Below the pieces are notes generated by a model. It had not been told where the DNA came from. It worked only from the letters and a program-made list of their open reading frames with translations, and did not search any database. From contig NZ_CANMUW010000016.1 in NCBI RefSeq assembly GCF_947501225.1, positions 1 through 64,000 on the forward strand: a DNA stretch of 64,000 nucleotides, in the 5' to 3' direction. The position numbers and the translations under genes are program-made. The DNA comes from an uncultured Shewanella sp. GTDB lineage: Bacteria > Pseudomonadota > Gammaproteobacteria > Enterobacterales > Shewanellaceae. Positions 35,796-44,064 of the stretch are shown in pieces. Every line of letters starts with the position of its first letter. The first letter of the stretch is position 1.

Positions 35796-35893
35796 CCCTC
35801 CGCACCACAACGTAGACAAATTGTCCATCACACCAGGTGGAAAGGACAAAATTACTCAGGGTGGTAGCGGCCAACGTGATGATAAGCGGAGGG
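35796..35893 (-). promoter_or_regulatory. Structured leader of the TonB receptor mRNA, riboswitch candidate
   Basis: An outer perfect 8-bp pairing CCCTCCGC/GCGGAGGG (35886-35893 with 35796-35803 on the minus strand) encloses a second 5-bp pairing ACCAC/GTGGT (35861-35865 with 35804-35808). A 6-bp hairpin TTGTCC/GGACAA lies inside. About 20 nt bulge out on the 5' side. A promoter match places the RNA start near 35891, at the first stem. The element ends about 120 nt before the ATG. I could not match it to a known riboswitch class. Confidence 0.5.
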
Positions 35894-35897
35894 AAAT

Positions 35898-35927
35898 TTA
35901 ATACTGAGTTGCCGTATTCATGGTCAA
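35898..35927 (-). promoter_or_regulatory. Promoter of the TonB receptor/ECF cluster
   Basis: On the minus strand, TTGACC (35922-35927) and TATTAA (35898-35903) are 18 bp apart. The predicted start near 35891 coincides with the 5' arm of the leader stem. Confidence 0.6.
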
Positions 35928-35951
35928 GTTCACAGCTTGAATCGCAACAAC

Positions 35952-35980
35952 TTGACAGTTTTTGGCTTGGACATTACTTT
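35952..35980 (+). promoter_or_regulatory. Promoter of menF
   Basis: TTGACA and TACTTT are separated by 17 bp. The start would be near 35987, giving a leader of about 110 nt. Confidence 0.65.
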
Positions 35981-36096
35981 GTGGTAAAGATTCTTATTAC
36001 CAATTATATAAAGGAACTGGACAGCGTCTTATATCCAAGGATCTCTGCGGTAGTTTCCACTGTTCAATTTTCACTGATATTTGTTTGGAGTTTCAA

Positions 36097-37455
36097 TTGA
36101 CTGCTTTCCTGCTGTCACAGGCTATCTCATCCCTTACTGACAAACTAAAACAACTGAAATTTCAGTCACACAGTGATCCTATCATTCAAGTTTCTGTACC
36201 TATCTGCGCGATGCCTGCGATCGCCTGGCTAGCCGCTCAACCGCTCTACCCAAGAGTTTACTGGAAAGGAAGAGACACCGAAGAGGAAGTGGCAGCCATC
36301 GGGAGCTGCAAAGACTTTGCCTATGAAGACGCTGTCGATGATCAGCAGTTATCTGTGGAGTATCAGAAACAGAGAGCCCTCTCCAATAACCAGGATATTC
36401 GCTATTACGGTGGTGTCGCTTTCGACAGAACGACAGAATGCTGGCCGGAATTTGGCCGCGCCCACTTTGTTCTCCCCAGAATTGAGCTGAGACGTAGCGG
36501 TGAAGAGTATAAGTTACTGGTCAACCTCAATTGCGAAAGTAATGAACCCGAAGCTGAAAGAGCCGAAGCGATAGCAGCCTTGGCTAAACTAGCCTCTCCC
36601 AGGCCACTGCCTCCTCCAAACAAGATCAACTTATTGAGCAGGAGCGACAGACCCGATCGGTACCACTGGACAGAACTGGTCAATAAGGTCACCCATGATA
36701 AATTTATTCAGGACACACCTAAAGTGGTCCTGTCACGTCTGACCCAACTTGAGGTTGACGAAGAGGTCGATCCCTGGATGCTTCTTGCCTGCTGGCAGGG
36801 ACGTAATCAAAATAGTTTCCAGTTCGGCTTCCAGTTCAGCCCGGATAGTGCCTTTATTTCATGCACTCCGGAGCGCTTATACCGACGCCGTCAACGAGAA
36901 CTATTCACAGAAGCCCTTGCCGGTACGACGACCCGCGGACTCAACCAGGAAGAGGATAAGGCGCTCGCTCAACAGCTGTTAGAAGATAGTAAAAATAGCC
37001 ATGAAAATCAGTTAGTAAAAGAGCATATCGTTGATGCACTGACTCCTTTGAGCAACTACGTTGGCGCCGAGGAGACCCCTCGTGTATTTAAACTCAGCCA
37101 TATTCAGCACCTTCATCGTTCAATTAGAGCCGAACTGAAACCTGGTATCGATGATTTTCAGTTACTACAGGCACTCCATCCCACACCTGCCGTGGGTGGC
37201 CTACCCAAAGAGCCTGCAATGAACTTTATTCGTCAGCGTGAAGGATATGCCAGAGGCTGGTATGCGGGTGCATGTGGATATTTCAACAAGTATGAGAGCG
37301 AGTTTGCGGTTGCGATTCGCAGTGCTCTCATTGAACCGGGCAGGATTAATTTATTTGCCGGGGCGGGAATTGTTTCCGGCTCGGAACCAGAAGCTGAATG
37401 GGTTGAGCTGGAAAACAAGCTAACAACGATACTTTCCATTCTTACTGAACTTTAA
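36097..37455 (+). CDS. menF: Isochorismate synthase
   Basis: This protein of about 452 residues converts chorismate to isochorismate, the first step to menaquinone. It has the chorismate-binding domain at its C-terminus (SCTPERLYRRRQRELFTEAL, AGTTTRG, LHPTPAVGG, ARGWYAGACGYF). I chose the TTG at 36097, which has GGAG six bases upstream; the longer open frame to 35962 crosses the promoter region and has unlike sequence. An isochorismate synthase for a siderophore is the alternative, but no siderophore genes are near. Confidence 0.9.
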   Translation: MTAFLLSQAISSLTDKLKQLKFQSHSDPIIQVSVPICAMPAIAWLAAQPLYPRVYWKGRDTEEEVAAIGSCKDFAYEDAVDDQQLSVEYQKQRALSNNQDIRYYGGVAFDRTTECWPEFGRAHFVLPRIELRRSGEEYKLLVNLNCESNEPEAERAEAIAALAKLASPRPLPPPNKINLLSRSDRPDRYHWTELVNKVTHDKFIQDTPKVVLSRLTQLEVDEEVDPWMLLACWQGRNQNSFQFGFQFSPDSAFISCTPERLYRRRQRELFTEALAGTTTRGLNQEEDKALAQQLLEDSKNSHENQLVKEHIVDALTPLSNYVGAEETPRVFKLSHIQHLHRSIRAELKPGIDDFQLLQALHPTPAVGGLPKEPAMNFIRQREGYARGWYAGACGYFNKYESEFAVAIRSALIEPGRINLFAGAGIVSGSEPEAEWVELENKLTTILSILTEL

Positions 37456-37542
37456 GTGCGTTTCGACGATCGGGATATTGAACACTCCTAACGTTTCGCG
37501 TAACAGGGCCTGGGATGCCTGCCAATGTTCAATGTTGAGGTA

Positions 37543-38328
37543 TCACCGCTCTGAGGTTGAATCCAGCCTCTTAGCATCGGGCCCCACGTAATGACGAAAC
37601 AGCTTGTCGAGCTCACCACTGTCGATTAGTTTTTTTAACTCACTATCGAAGTGCCGCTTTAGCCTTTCGCCTCTATCATTGTCAGAGAAGACAAAGAAGA
37701 TCTCCGTCCGGAACACATTCTCCACGATCACGAACTGCCTGGGTTGGCTCAGCTTTGGCACCAGAGTCAGCATCACAGGTTTATAGTCCAGCACCGCATC
37801 GACCTGGCCCCGATTTACCCTGTTAAGCATCTCGAGTAGATTACTGCTCTCCTCGTAGTACATAGGAACAGAGATAAACTCATCATAGCGATAAGCCAGC
37901 AATGCCTGAACCTTCTTATGAAACAAACTCTCGGTCCCCTTCCATAGGACAGCCATCTCAGGAGTGATTGCGGCATCTACGGTGTCGACCTCTACCGGGT
38001 AACTACTATACAAGGCCTTTGCCGTATCTCCGCTATAGAAGCCTAAAGCCATATCGCTCCTGTTGTTATCGACTAAATACCTCACCCGGGAAAAGGGAAC
38101 GATATCGATTTTAAGTTGCCACTCTATCTCAGGAAATACCCGTTTCAGAATATCAAAATAATAGCCGCTTCCGTCTCTGTTGGTATAACCCAGCCAACTA
38201 TCCGTTGCAACAGTCACCACTTCCCCCCCCTCGTTCGGCTGAGCGGGAGTTGCCGGTAAACTAAACGGCATCAGGAACAGGTAAATAAGTGACGCCATGA
38301 GCGTAATTATCTTCATTGAGGTAACCAT
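37543..38328 (-). CDS. Periplasmic solute-binding protein (SBP family 3 type)
   Basis: This protein of up to 261 residues has a signal peptide (MASLIYLFLMPFSLPATPA). An amino-acid-binding-like bilobed domain follows (VTVATDSWLGYTNRDGSGYY through GELDKLFRHYVG). Shewanella species have many such orphan proteins; no permease is adjacent. The ligand is unknown. A start four codons in is equally possible. Confidence 0.8.
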   Translation of the reverse strand: MVTSMKIITLMASLIYLFLMPFSLPATPAQPNEGGEVVTVATDSWLGYTNRDGSGYYFDILKRVFPEIEWQLKIDIVPFSRVRYLVDNNRSDMALGFYSGDTAKALYSSYPVEVDTVDAAITPEMAVLWKGTESLFHKKVQALLAYRYDEFISVPMYYEESSNLLEMLNRVNRGQVDAVLDYKPVMLTLVPKLSQPRQFVIVENVFRTEIFFVFSDNDRGERLKRHFDSELKKLIDSGELDKLFRHYVGPDAKRLDSTSER

Positions 38329-38440
38329 TATCTGATTAACGAGGCCGAGGGCACGTCTTTGCAGCTTCAGTAAGTTAAGTCTACCTAATCAAAGTTTAGA
38401 ACTATTTGCTGTTTTTTGAACTGAAAGGCTCCAATTACCC

Positions 38441-38468
38441 TTGCTCCGACCGAAAACCTCTTTATAAT
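38441..38468 (+). promoter_or_regulatory. Promoter of yhhQ
   Basis: TTGCTC and a perfect TATAAT are separated by 16 bp. The start near 38475 gives a leader of about 135 nt that contains the candidate riboswitch. Confidence 0.65.
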
Positions 38469-38550
38469 GTGCCGCCCCTACTGGGGCAATAACAGGCGAG
38501 AATGACACTGGCAAATTAAGTGTTTCATATAGTGCCAATACCACTTTTCT

Positions 38551-38602
38551 TAACGGGTTCCCTCACCCCGTTACCGTGTAAACGGATAATCAACTAAAAA
38601 GG
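38551..38602 (+). promoter_or_regulatory. Candidate preQ1-I-type riboswitch before yhhQ
   Basis: A perfect 7-bp stem TAACGGG/CCCGTTA encloses the 9-nt C-rich loop TTCCCTCAC. An A-rich tail ends in ACTAAAAAGG, and its AGG can pair with CCT of the loop as an H-type pseudoknot. The AAAGG is also the Shine-Dalgarno site, 7 bases before the ATG. This resembles the small preQ1-I aptamers that control translation. A small extra hairpin (CCG/CGG) sits in the tail. The downstream gene encodes a queuosine-precursor transporter, which fits. Confidence 0.5.
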
Positions 38603-38609
38603 CTACAAG

Positions 38610-39284
38610 ATGTTAATGCTTACAAATGCGCAGATTCGTCGCGCACTACTGCTGCTGGTCAGCTTTCATATACTGATTATTTGCGCAAGCAACTATTTGG
38701 TTCAATTACCTTTTCAGATATTTGGTTTTCATACTACCTGGGGAGCCTTCAGCTTTCCGTTCGTCTACCTCGCCACCGATCTCACCGTCAGGATCTTCGG
38801 GCAGAGCTCTGCCAGACGTATCATCCTGAAGGCCATGATCCCCGCGCTGCTGATCTCTTACCTGATGGGGGTGCTATTCCATCAGGGGAGCTTTCAGGGA
38901 GCCTCGGCACTCTCGGAATTTAATAGCTTTGTTTTCCGTATCGCCTTCGCCAGCTTCGCTGCCTATCTGATAGGTCAGCTGATGGATATCACCGTATTTG
39001 CCAAACTGAGAAACACACAATCCTGGTGGGTCGCCCCTGCAGCGTCGACACTCATTGGCAACCTGGTGGATACTCTGGTCTTCTTCTCACTGGCTTTCTA
39101 TGCCTCTGATGACAGCTTCATGGCGACACACTGGCCCGAAATTGCCAGCGTCGACTACGGCTTTAAACTGATAGTGAGCTTAGGTCTGTTTCTGCCTGCA
39201 TATGGCGTCTTATTGAAAGTGCTGGAGCGAAGAATCGTCAAGCTACCGAATCAGCCTGATTTCGCCTCAGAGCCCACAACTTAG
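38610..39284 (+). CDS. yhhQ: Queuosine precursor transporter (YhhQ/VUT family)
   Basis: This 224-residue inner-membrane protein has about six helices. The family core FHTTWGAFSFPFVYLATDLT carries the acidic TDLT site, and ASTLIGNLVDTLVFFSLAFY is also present. It imports preQ0/preQ1-type 7-deazaguanines for tRNA queuosine. A pseudoknot-like element overlapping the ribosome site suggests control by the ligand. Confidence 0.92.
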   Translation: MLMLTNAQIRRALLLLVSFHILIICASNYLVQLPFQIFGFHTTWGAFSFPFVYLATDLTVRIFGQSSARRIILKAMIPALLISYLMGVLFHQGSFQGASALSEFNSFVFRIAFASFAAYLIGQLMDITVFAKLRNTQSWWVAPAASTLIGNLVDTLVFFSLAFYASDDSFMATHWPEIASVDYGFKLIVSLGLFLPAYGVLLKVLERRIVKLPNQPDFASEPTT

Positions 39285-39362
39285 CCAACATAACTGGCCA
39301 GACCAGATCTTCTATATTAATATAGGCGGCTTATAATCCAGACAGGTAAACCCATTCCAATG

Positions 39363-39390
39363 AAGGCAGCAAATCATTTGCTGCCTTTTT
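39363..39390 (+). terminator. Intrinsic terminator after yhhQ
   Basis: A stem of at least 11 bp, AAGGCAGCAAA/TTTGCTGCCTT with a 3-nt loop, is followed by T residues. It ends 19 bases before the next ATG. Confidence 0.92.
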
Positions 39391-39409
39391 ACTGAGAGAT
39401 CGATGCCCC

Positions 39410-39877
39410 ATGTACAGTGTAGAGATAGAAACGGCCACTAAACTCACTCCTGAGCTTCTTAACTGCTTACTCGAACTCAATCAACAGATCCCTGAGTTTG
39501 ATAAACCATACCCCGCAGAGGAGTATCGATTAAGACTCAGTCATAAACCCATACTCATCATGTTCATCAGGGTAGAGGGGGAGTTGGCTGGTTTTAAATT
39601 GGGCTATGAGTTGGATGGCTCCACCTTCTATAGCTGGCTGGGTGGCGTAATTCCTGAGTACAGAAATTTAGGCTTAGCTCAAAGCCTGTTGCAGGCACAG
39701 GAATCCTGGGCCAGAGAAAACAACTATCAATATATCGAAGTCAAGACTCTCAACCGCTTCTCATCTATGTTAGCCATGCTGACGGCGAGCAGGTATCAGA
39801 TCATCGACATGACCCAAAAGACTGATAAAGTTGAAGATAATAAGATAAGGCTACAAAAATCGATCTTATCGGTGTGA
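39410..39877 (+). CDS. GNAT family N-acetyltransferase
   Basis: This 155-residue single GNAT domain binds acetyl-CoA through VIPEYRNLGLAQSLLQAQES (the R-x-x-G-x-A/G loop is mostly kept). The C-terminal strand is YIEVKTLNRF. The acceptor is unknown. It lies between yhhQ and the small RNA pair. Confidence 0.85.
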   Translation: MYSVEIETATKLTPELLNCLLELNQQIPEFDKPYPAEEYRLRLSHKPILIMFIRVEGELAGFKLGYELDGSTFYSWLGGVIPEYRNLGLAQSLLQAQESWARENNYQYIEVKTLNRFSSMLAMLTASRYQIIDMTQKTDKVEDNKIRLQKSILSV

Positions 39878-39905
39878 AAAGTCCAAATAAAAGTGTAAAA
39901 ATCAC

Positions 39906-39936
39906 TTGCACACCCAAATGATAATGATTACTATTT
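39906..39936 (+). promoter_or_regulatory. Fur-controlled promoter of ryhB copy 1
   Basis: TTGCAC (39906-39911), a 17-bp spacer and TACTAT (39929-39934) form a good promoter. A Fur 7-1-7 site TGATAAT-G-ATTACTA (39919-39933) covers the spacer and -10. This predicts repression when iron is plentiful. Confidence 0.8.
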
Positions 39937-39940
39937 GCAT

Positions 39941-40087
39941 GCGTTCCAAGAAACTCACTCTTCAAGAGTTAAACACTTCATCTCTGTTTAATTCACTCCG
40001 TCTTTAAGAGGAAAGCAGTATGGGTTTGCAAAGCACGACATTGCTCACACACACTTTTTAGCCGGGATTAATTCCCGGCATTTTTTT
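39941..40087 (+). ncRNA. ryhB1: RyhB-type iron-responsive small RNA, copy 1
   Basis: The predicted RNA is about 147 nt. It contains the RyhB core GCAAAGCACGACATTGCTCA (40028-40047), which in E. coli pairs with mRNAs for iron-using proteins. It ends in the terminator GCCGGGA/TCCCGGC plus seven T (40061-40087). A 5' hairpin TTAAAC/GTTTAA (39969-39991) is present in both copies with a compensating base pair. The identity rests on the core, the Fur promoter and the terminator. The 5' end is inferred from the promoter. Confidence 0.88.
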
Positions 40088-40278
40088 ATCTGTTTTCAGT
40101 GGACACTCCCCCCTGGCGCCTCCCATTCACGTCAAACTTGGCCCATGGTTACAAGGCAGAGAGCTCTGGATAAATGATCAAAGCTTATGATAACTGGTGT
40201 AGCTACCAACGTAACGAGCTGATTATTAATGCTTAATCAGCATGGTGAAAAAAGTTTTGCGAAAGTAACGAAAAAGGC

Positions 40279-40309
40279 TTGCGCACCCAAATGATAATGA
40301 TTACTATTT
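40279..40309 (+). promoter_or_regulatory. Fur-controlled promoter of ryhB copy 2
   Basis: It has the same layout as copy 1: TTGCGC (40279-40284), a 17-bp spacer and TACTAT (40302-40307), with the Fur site TGATAAT-G-ATTACTA at 40292-40306. Confidence 0.8.
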
Positions 40310-40313
40310 ATGT

Positions 40314-40464
40314 GCGTTCCAAGGAACTTACTCTATTTCGGGTTAAGCACTTCATCTCTGCTTAACCCACTCTCTGACTTTAAGAGTAAAGTAGAATGGG
40401 TTTGCAAAGCACGACATTGCTCACACACACTTTTTTTGCCGGGATTATCTCCCGGCATTTTTTT
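40314..40464 (+). ncRNA. ryhB2: RyhB-type iron-responsive small RNA, copy 2
   Basis: The predicted RNA is about 151 nt, 373 bp downstream of copy 1. The core GCAAAGCACGACATTGCTCA and its flanks (about 37 bases) are identical to copy 1. The 5' hairpin is longer: GGGTTAAGC/GCTTAACCC (40340-40368) around the same 11-nt loop. It ends in GCCGGGA/TCCCGGC plus seven T. The two copies differ mainly outside the core, so they may differ in stability or extra targets. Confidence 0.88.
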
Positions 40465-40548
40465 ACCCGATTTTCACCTTTTCCATCAAGCTGGCAGATA
40501 TCCGCTATTCACAGCCAAGGTTTCGTCACCAATGGAGAGCTCACTGGC

Positions 40549-42666
40549 TCAGTGACCGTTAAAGTGTAGCCCCTCATATGGTGTATCAACTTGATCTTCC
40601 TTCGCCTTATGATACAAGCCTATGGTAAACAGTGTGCCCTTTCCAACGGTTGAGCTGACCTCTATGGTTCCGCCAATACGCTTGATAATTCCGTAGCTCA
40701 GAGACAAGCCTAAGCCGGTACCATCTGCTCTGGTAGTATAGAAAGGATCGAAGATACGACTCAATTGCTCCTGTGGTATACCCTTACCTTCATCTTCAAT
40801 TTCAATTTTAACCCCTATGGGTTCACCTCTTTGCACCCAGTCATAGGTACGGATCCAGATCCTCCCCTCTTCATCCATGGCGTGAGCCGCGTTAACCACC
40901 AGATTGATCAAGACCTGCAATAGCTGGGGACGATTTACCTCTATCGGATAACTGGCATTCAACTCCTGATGCAAGACAACCTCTTGCTCCTGAATCGAGT
41001 GGCGCACCAGTACCAACATCTCTTCGATAATCGGTGTTAACTGATGCATCTCCAGCGGCGCATTGAACTCACCGGGGCGACTATACTGTAACAGGCTTCG
41101 AATGATGGTACTGATCCTTCCCACCTGCTTGATAACGAGATCTATCTCCTCTTCAACGACCCCTGCTTGTTCACCCAGCTCAAACTTCATCAGCTCCATA
41201 TTGCCCAGGATAACCGCTGTCGGATTATTGATCTCATGAGCGATACCAGCCGTGAGCTCACCAAGTGCGGTAAGCTTTTCGTTAGTCACCAACTGCTGTC
41301 TGGTTTCATTAAGCAGAGCAACGTTATTTTGAAGCTCCACCGTTTTCTCCTGCAGACTTCGCGTACGCTCTTCAACCTTCACCTCAAGCTGTTCTGCTGC
41401 GGCCTGGATCTGCGTATTTCGTCGCTGTAACAGATCCAACATACGGTCGAATTGCTCCGCTAAGTTAGATAGCTCATTGTCACGCTCCAGGCCCAGAGAG
41501 CCGATACGCAGATTGCGTCCCGATTGAACCGCCTTAACCACATGGTGAATACGTTCGATAGGCTGAAGCAGGCTATAAGCTCCGCGATAAACCAACAAAC
41601 CAGACACGAGCAGAACCAACATAAGAATGGTTCCTAACTCGATAATATTCAGCAGGTAGTTATGAATAAAAGGAGATTCAGAGAAGCCTGTGTAGATCAT
41701 GCCTATTCGCTTCCCCTTAACATCTTCCAGGGGCGCATAAGCTGAAATAAACCAATCATTAAACACAAATGCCCTATCGACCCATAGCAGGCCCTGGGAA
41801 AAGACTTTCTGCTTTACCTCTTCAGACACCAGGCTTCCCAGCGCACGTCCCTCGGCTTCTCCCCCCTTAGGGAAAAAGTTCAGGGGAACGTTGGTGCTGA
41901 TCCTCGTATTGTCGAGAAAGATAGTTACCGTACCAATTGAGCGTTCCGGCAGCGTCCCTTTGTCATAGACCAGATCTCTGATGTGATCGACGATGCGAAT
42001 ATCCCGGTTAAACAATATGCCGCCATCTAAGTACCAGGCGATCTTCCCCTGAGCATCGGGCACAGGCAAGAGACTTCGGCTGAGTAGACCTCTATCCTCT
42101 ACTGTCTTGGTAGGCTTTTGGGATCTGGGTGTTTCTACCAGAGGAATGCTTGCGGTTTTAACCATCTCCGGATCGATTAGAGCCAAGCGATTCGGTTCTA
42201 ATACCATCAACCCCGAGTATGCAGAATTACCTTTAACTTTCTGAAGCATAACCCGAAGATCGGGATCGGCGGCAGCCTCGGAAACACTCACAAGTCGCAG
42301 GAAGTCTAAATTAAGCTCCTCCTTCTTAGAGTCCAGCAGATGATCGATCTGTTTTCTGTAGCTATTCTGGGCACTGTCAAACAGGCGAAAATCATTCTGA
42401 AACTCCCACGATTCCATCACGAGTTCCAGCTGCTTCTCCTGGCTTTTCTGCACCGAGATAAGCGTATTGTTTGCAACAGTAAGGTCAGCCTTAACCTTCA
42501 TAAACAACTGCTTGCCCGTATAGCTGATATTCCAATAGATGGTAATAAACACTAAACTGACTAAGGTAAGCAGGATCGGCAGCAGGGTTAAGATTAAGAT
42601 TCGATAGCGAACCTTAGCCTGCATCTGCTGCCAATTGATACCAAATATCCGAGGAAAAAAAGACAC
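40549..42666 (-). CDS. Sensor histidine kinase, partner of the sigma-54 response regulator
   Basis: This kinase of about 705 residues has one helix near 25-45, a periplasmic sensor region of about 300 residues (probably Cache type), a second helix and HAMP (about 345-425), and a coiled coil. The HisKA box GELTAGIAHEINNPTAVILG carries the phospho-His, and the ATPase domain has N, G1 (DEGKGIP) and G2 (GTGLGLSLSYG). I chose a GTG start 1 bp after the regulator stop, with GGAGAG upstream; the longer frame runs inside the regulator gene. The ligand is unknown. Confidence 0.92.
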   Translation of the reverse strand: MSFFPRIFGINWQQMQAKVRYRILILTLLPILLTLVSLVFITIYWNISYTGKQLFMKVKADLTVANNTLISVQKSQEKQLELVMESWEFQNDFRLFDSAQNSYRKQIDHLLDSKKEELNLDFLRLVSVSEAAADPDLRVMLQKVKGNSAYSGLMVLEPNRLALIDPEMVKTASIPLVETPRSQKPTKTVEDRGLLSRSLLPVPDAQGKIAWYLDGGILFNRDIRIVDHIRDLVYDKGTLPERSIGTVTIFLDNTRISTNVPLNFFPKGGEAEGRALGSLVSEEVKQKVFSQGLLWVDRAFVFNDWFISAYAPLEDVKGKRIGMIYTGFSESPFIHNYLLNIIELGTILMLVLLVSGLLVYRGAYSLLQPIERIHHVVKAVQSGRNLRIGSLGLERDNELSNLAEQFDRMLDLLQRRNTQIQAAAEQLEVKVEERTRSLQEKTVELQNNVALLNETRQQLVTNEKLTALGELTAGIAHEINNPTAVILGNMELMKFELGEQAGVVEEEIDLVIKQVGRISTIIRSLLQYSRPGEFNAPLEMHQLTPIIEEMLVLVRHSIQEQEVVLHQELNASYPIEVNRPQLLQVLINLVVNAAHAMDEEGRIWIRTYDWVQRGEPIGVKIEIEDEGKGIPQEQLSRIFDPFYTTRADGTGLGLSLSYGIIKRIGGTIEVSSTVGKGTLFTIGLYHKAKEDQVDTPYEGLHFNGH

Positions 42667-42667
42667 C

Positions 42668-44050
42668 TTAACTCTCCTCTTGTTTATCGGTATCGAACCA
42701 CTCTTTATACTTCCTGTCCAAGGTTTTCCGCGAAACCCCCAGATCTCTGGCAGCAGCAGACTTGTTACCATTATGCAGATCGACAACCTGGGTAACATGA
42801 TGTTTTTCAACTTCTTTCAGCCCCCAGTCTAACGGATAACCCGACTCGTTAGGCATCTCTGTTTTTGGTTGCATCTTCCAATATTCGGCTGGAGGCTTAC
42901 CCAATAAGATGCAACGCTCGATCATATTTCTAAGTTCACGAATATTACCCGGCCACTCATGCTGCTGTAATTTCAACATATCTTCATGACTCCAAACCAC
43001 CTCTTTAACTCCGAGTTCTGAAGCCAGCTGTCTGGTAAAATGGTGCGTTAATTCAACGACATCCTCTGGACGTTCTCTCAGCGGAGGGATGACGATATCC
43101 AATACATTTAAGCGATAATAGAGATCCCGCCTGAAGTTGCCCTCTTCCACCTCTTCGGCAAGTTTTCGGTTCGTAGCGGCCAAAACCCGGACATCAATAT
43201 TCGTCTCCTTCTCACTACCTACAGGACGAATCGTTCTCTGTTCGAGTACCCTAAGCAGCGCGGTCTGCATCTTAAGGGGCATCTCGCCTATCTCATCGAG
43301 GAAGATAGTACCGCCGGAAGCGAAACTAAACAGGCCTTCACGGTTCCCCTTAGCACCGGTAAAGGCGCCGGCTGCATGACCGAAGAGTTCACTCTCGAGC
43401 AGTTCCGGAGCGATGGCACCACAATTGACCGGAACAAAGGGCCCCTGCCGACCGCTGAGCAGGTGAAGCTGCCTCGCAACCAGCTCCTTGCCGGTTCCCG
43501 ACTCACCCTCAATTAAGATCACCGCATTCGTAGGTGCAACACGTTCGATGACATGTTTCACCTCTTGCATCGCATCGCTGCTGCCTATGATGGTAGAGGA
43601 CTGACCGATCGAAACTTCACGACGCAGCATCAGGTTTTCACGCTTGAGCAAACGACGCTCTATGCAGCGATCCACCGCCTTCATCATCTGCTCAAGATGA
43701 AAAGGCTTCATAATAAAGTCTGAAGCGCCGGCTCTCAGGGCCTTAATGGCAACGTCCATATCGGCATAGCCTGTCATGAAGATGATGTCTGAGCGTCTCT
43801 CCTGATCATTTAACGCTTCATGCCACTCGATACCTGAGCGACCGGGCAGACGAATATCCACAACCAGCAGATCGAAATGACATCGGCTTCGCAGCTGCTC
43901 CGCATCTTCAACACTTGAGGCGGTCTCGACTAATGCAAACTTCTTCGACAGCGCCTTTTTCAGGAAACTACGCATACCGGGCTCATCATCTACAATAAGC
44001 ACTGAAACGGCGGAAGGAAGGGGCTTTAACTCTTTTTTATTTTGGCTCAT
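42668..44050 (-). CDS. NtrC-type sigma-54 response regulator
   Basis: This regulator of about 460 residues has a receiver domain with phospho-Asp in LLVVDIRLPGRSG (about 67) and a AAA+ domain with GESGTGKE and the sigma-54 contact loop GAFTGA intact. A Fis-type HTH follows (NKSAAARDLGVSRKTLDRKY). I chose the ATG with AAGAAGA upstream. It is cotranscribed with the kinase and divergent from tupA, whose upstream region has a sigma-54 promoter. That makes tupABC a likely target. Confidence 0.93.
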   Translation of the reverse strand: MSQNKKELKPLPSAVSVLIVDDEPGMRSFLKKALSKKFALVETASSVEDAEQLRSRCHFDLLVVDIRLPGRSGIEWHEALNDQERRSDIIFMTGYADMDVAIKALRAGASDFIMKPFHLEQMMKAVDRCIERRLLKRENLMLRREVSIGQSSTIIGSSDAMQEVKHVIERVAPTNAVILIEGESGTGKELVARQLHLLSGRQGPFVPVNCGAIAPELLESELFGHAAGAFTGAKGNREGLFSFASGGTIFLDEIGEMPLKMQTALLRVLEQRTIRPVGSEKETNIDVRVLAATNRKLAEEVEEGNFRRDLYYRLNVLDIVIPPLRERPEDVVELTHHFTRQLASELGVKEVVWSHEDMLKLQQHEWPGNIRELRNMIERCILLGKPPAEYWKMQPKTEMPNESGYPLDWGLKEVEKHHVTQVVDLHNGNKSAAARDLGVSRKTLDRKYKEWFDTDKQEES

Positions 44051-44064
44051 ATTGTCTTCTTTAG

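Noticed and set aside
35761..35810. TPP-riboswitch-like GGTGCGGAGGGCTGAGA on the minus strand upstream of the TonB receptor
   Set aside because: The partner UACCC and the conserved CUGAUCUGG...CCAGCGUAGGG half are missing, and the GCGGAGGG part pairs with the upstream arm instead.
35858..35873. Sequence GGTGGTAGCGGC resembling the RfaH ops element
   Set aside because: It differs from GGCGGTAGCGT at key bases and is not in front of a polysaccharide operon; it lies in the paired leader.
37466..37534. Inverted repeat ATTGAACA ... TGTTCAAT between menF and the binding-protein gene
   Set aside because: The arms are 8 bp and about 50 bases apart with no T run; too weak to call a terminator or site.
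40020..40061. 13-codon ORF with a good ribosome site inside ryhB copy 1 (MGLQSTTLLTHTF)
   Set aside because: In copy 2 the ribosome site and the stop are lost, so coding is not conserved; the identity reflects the RNA core.
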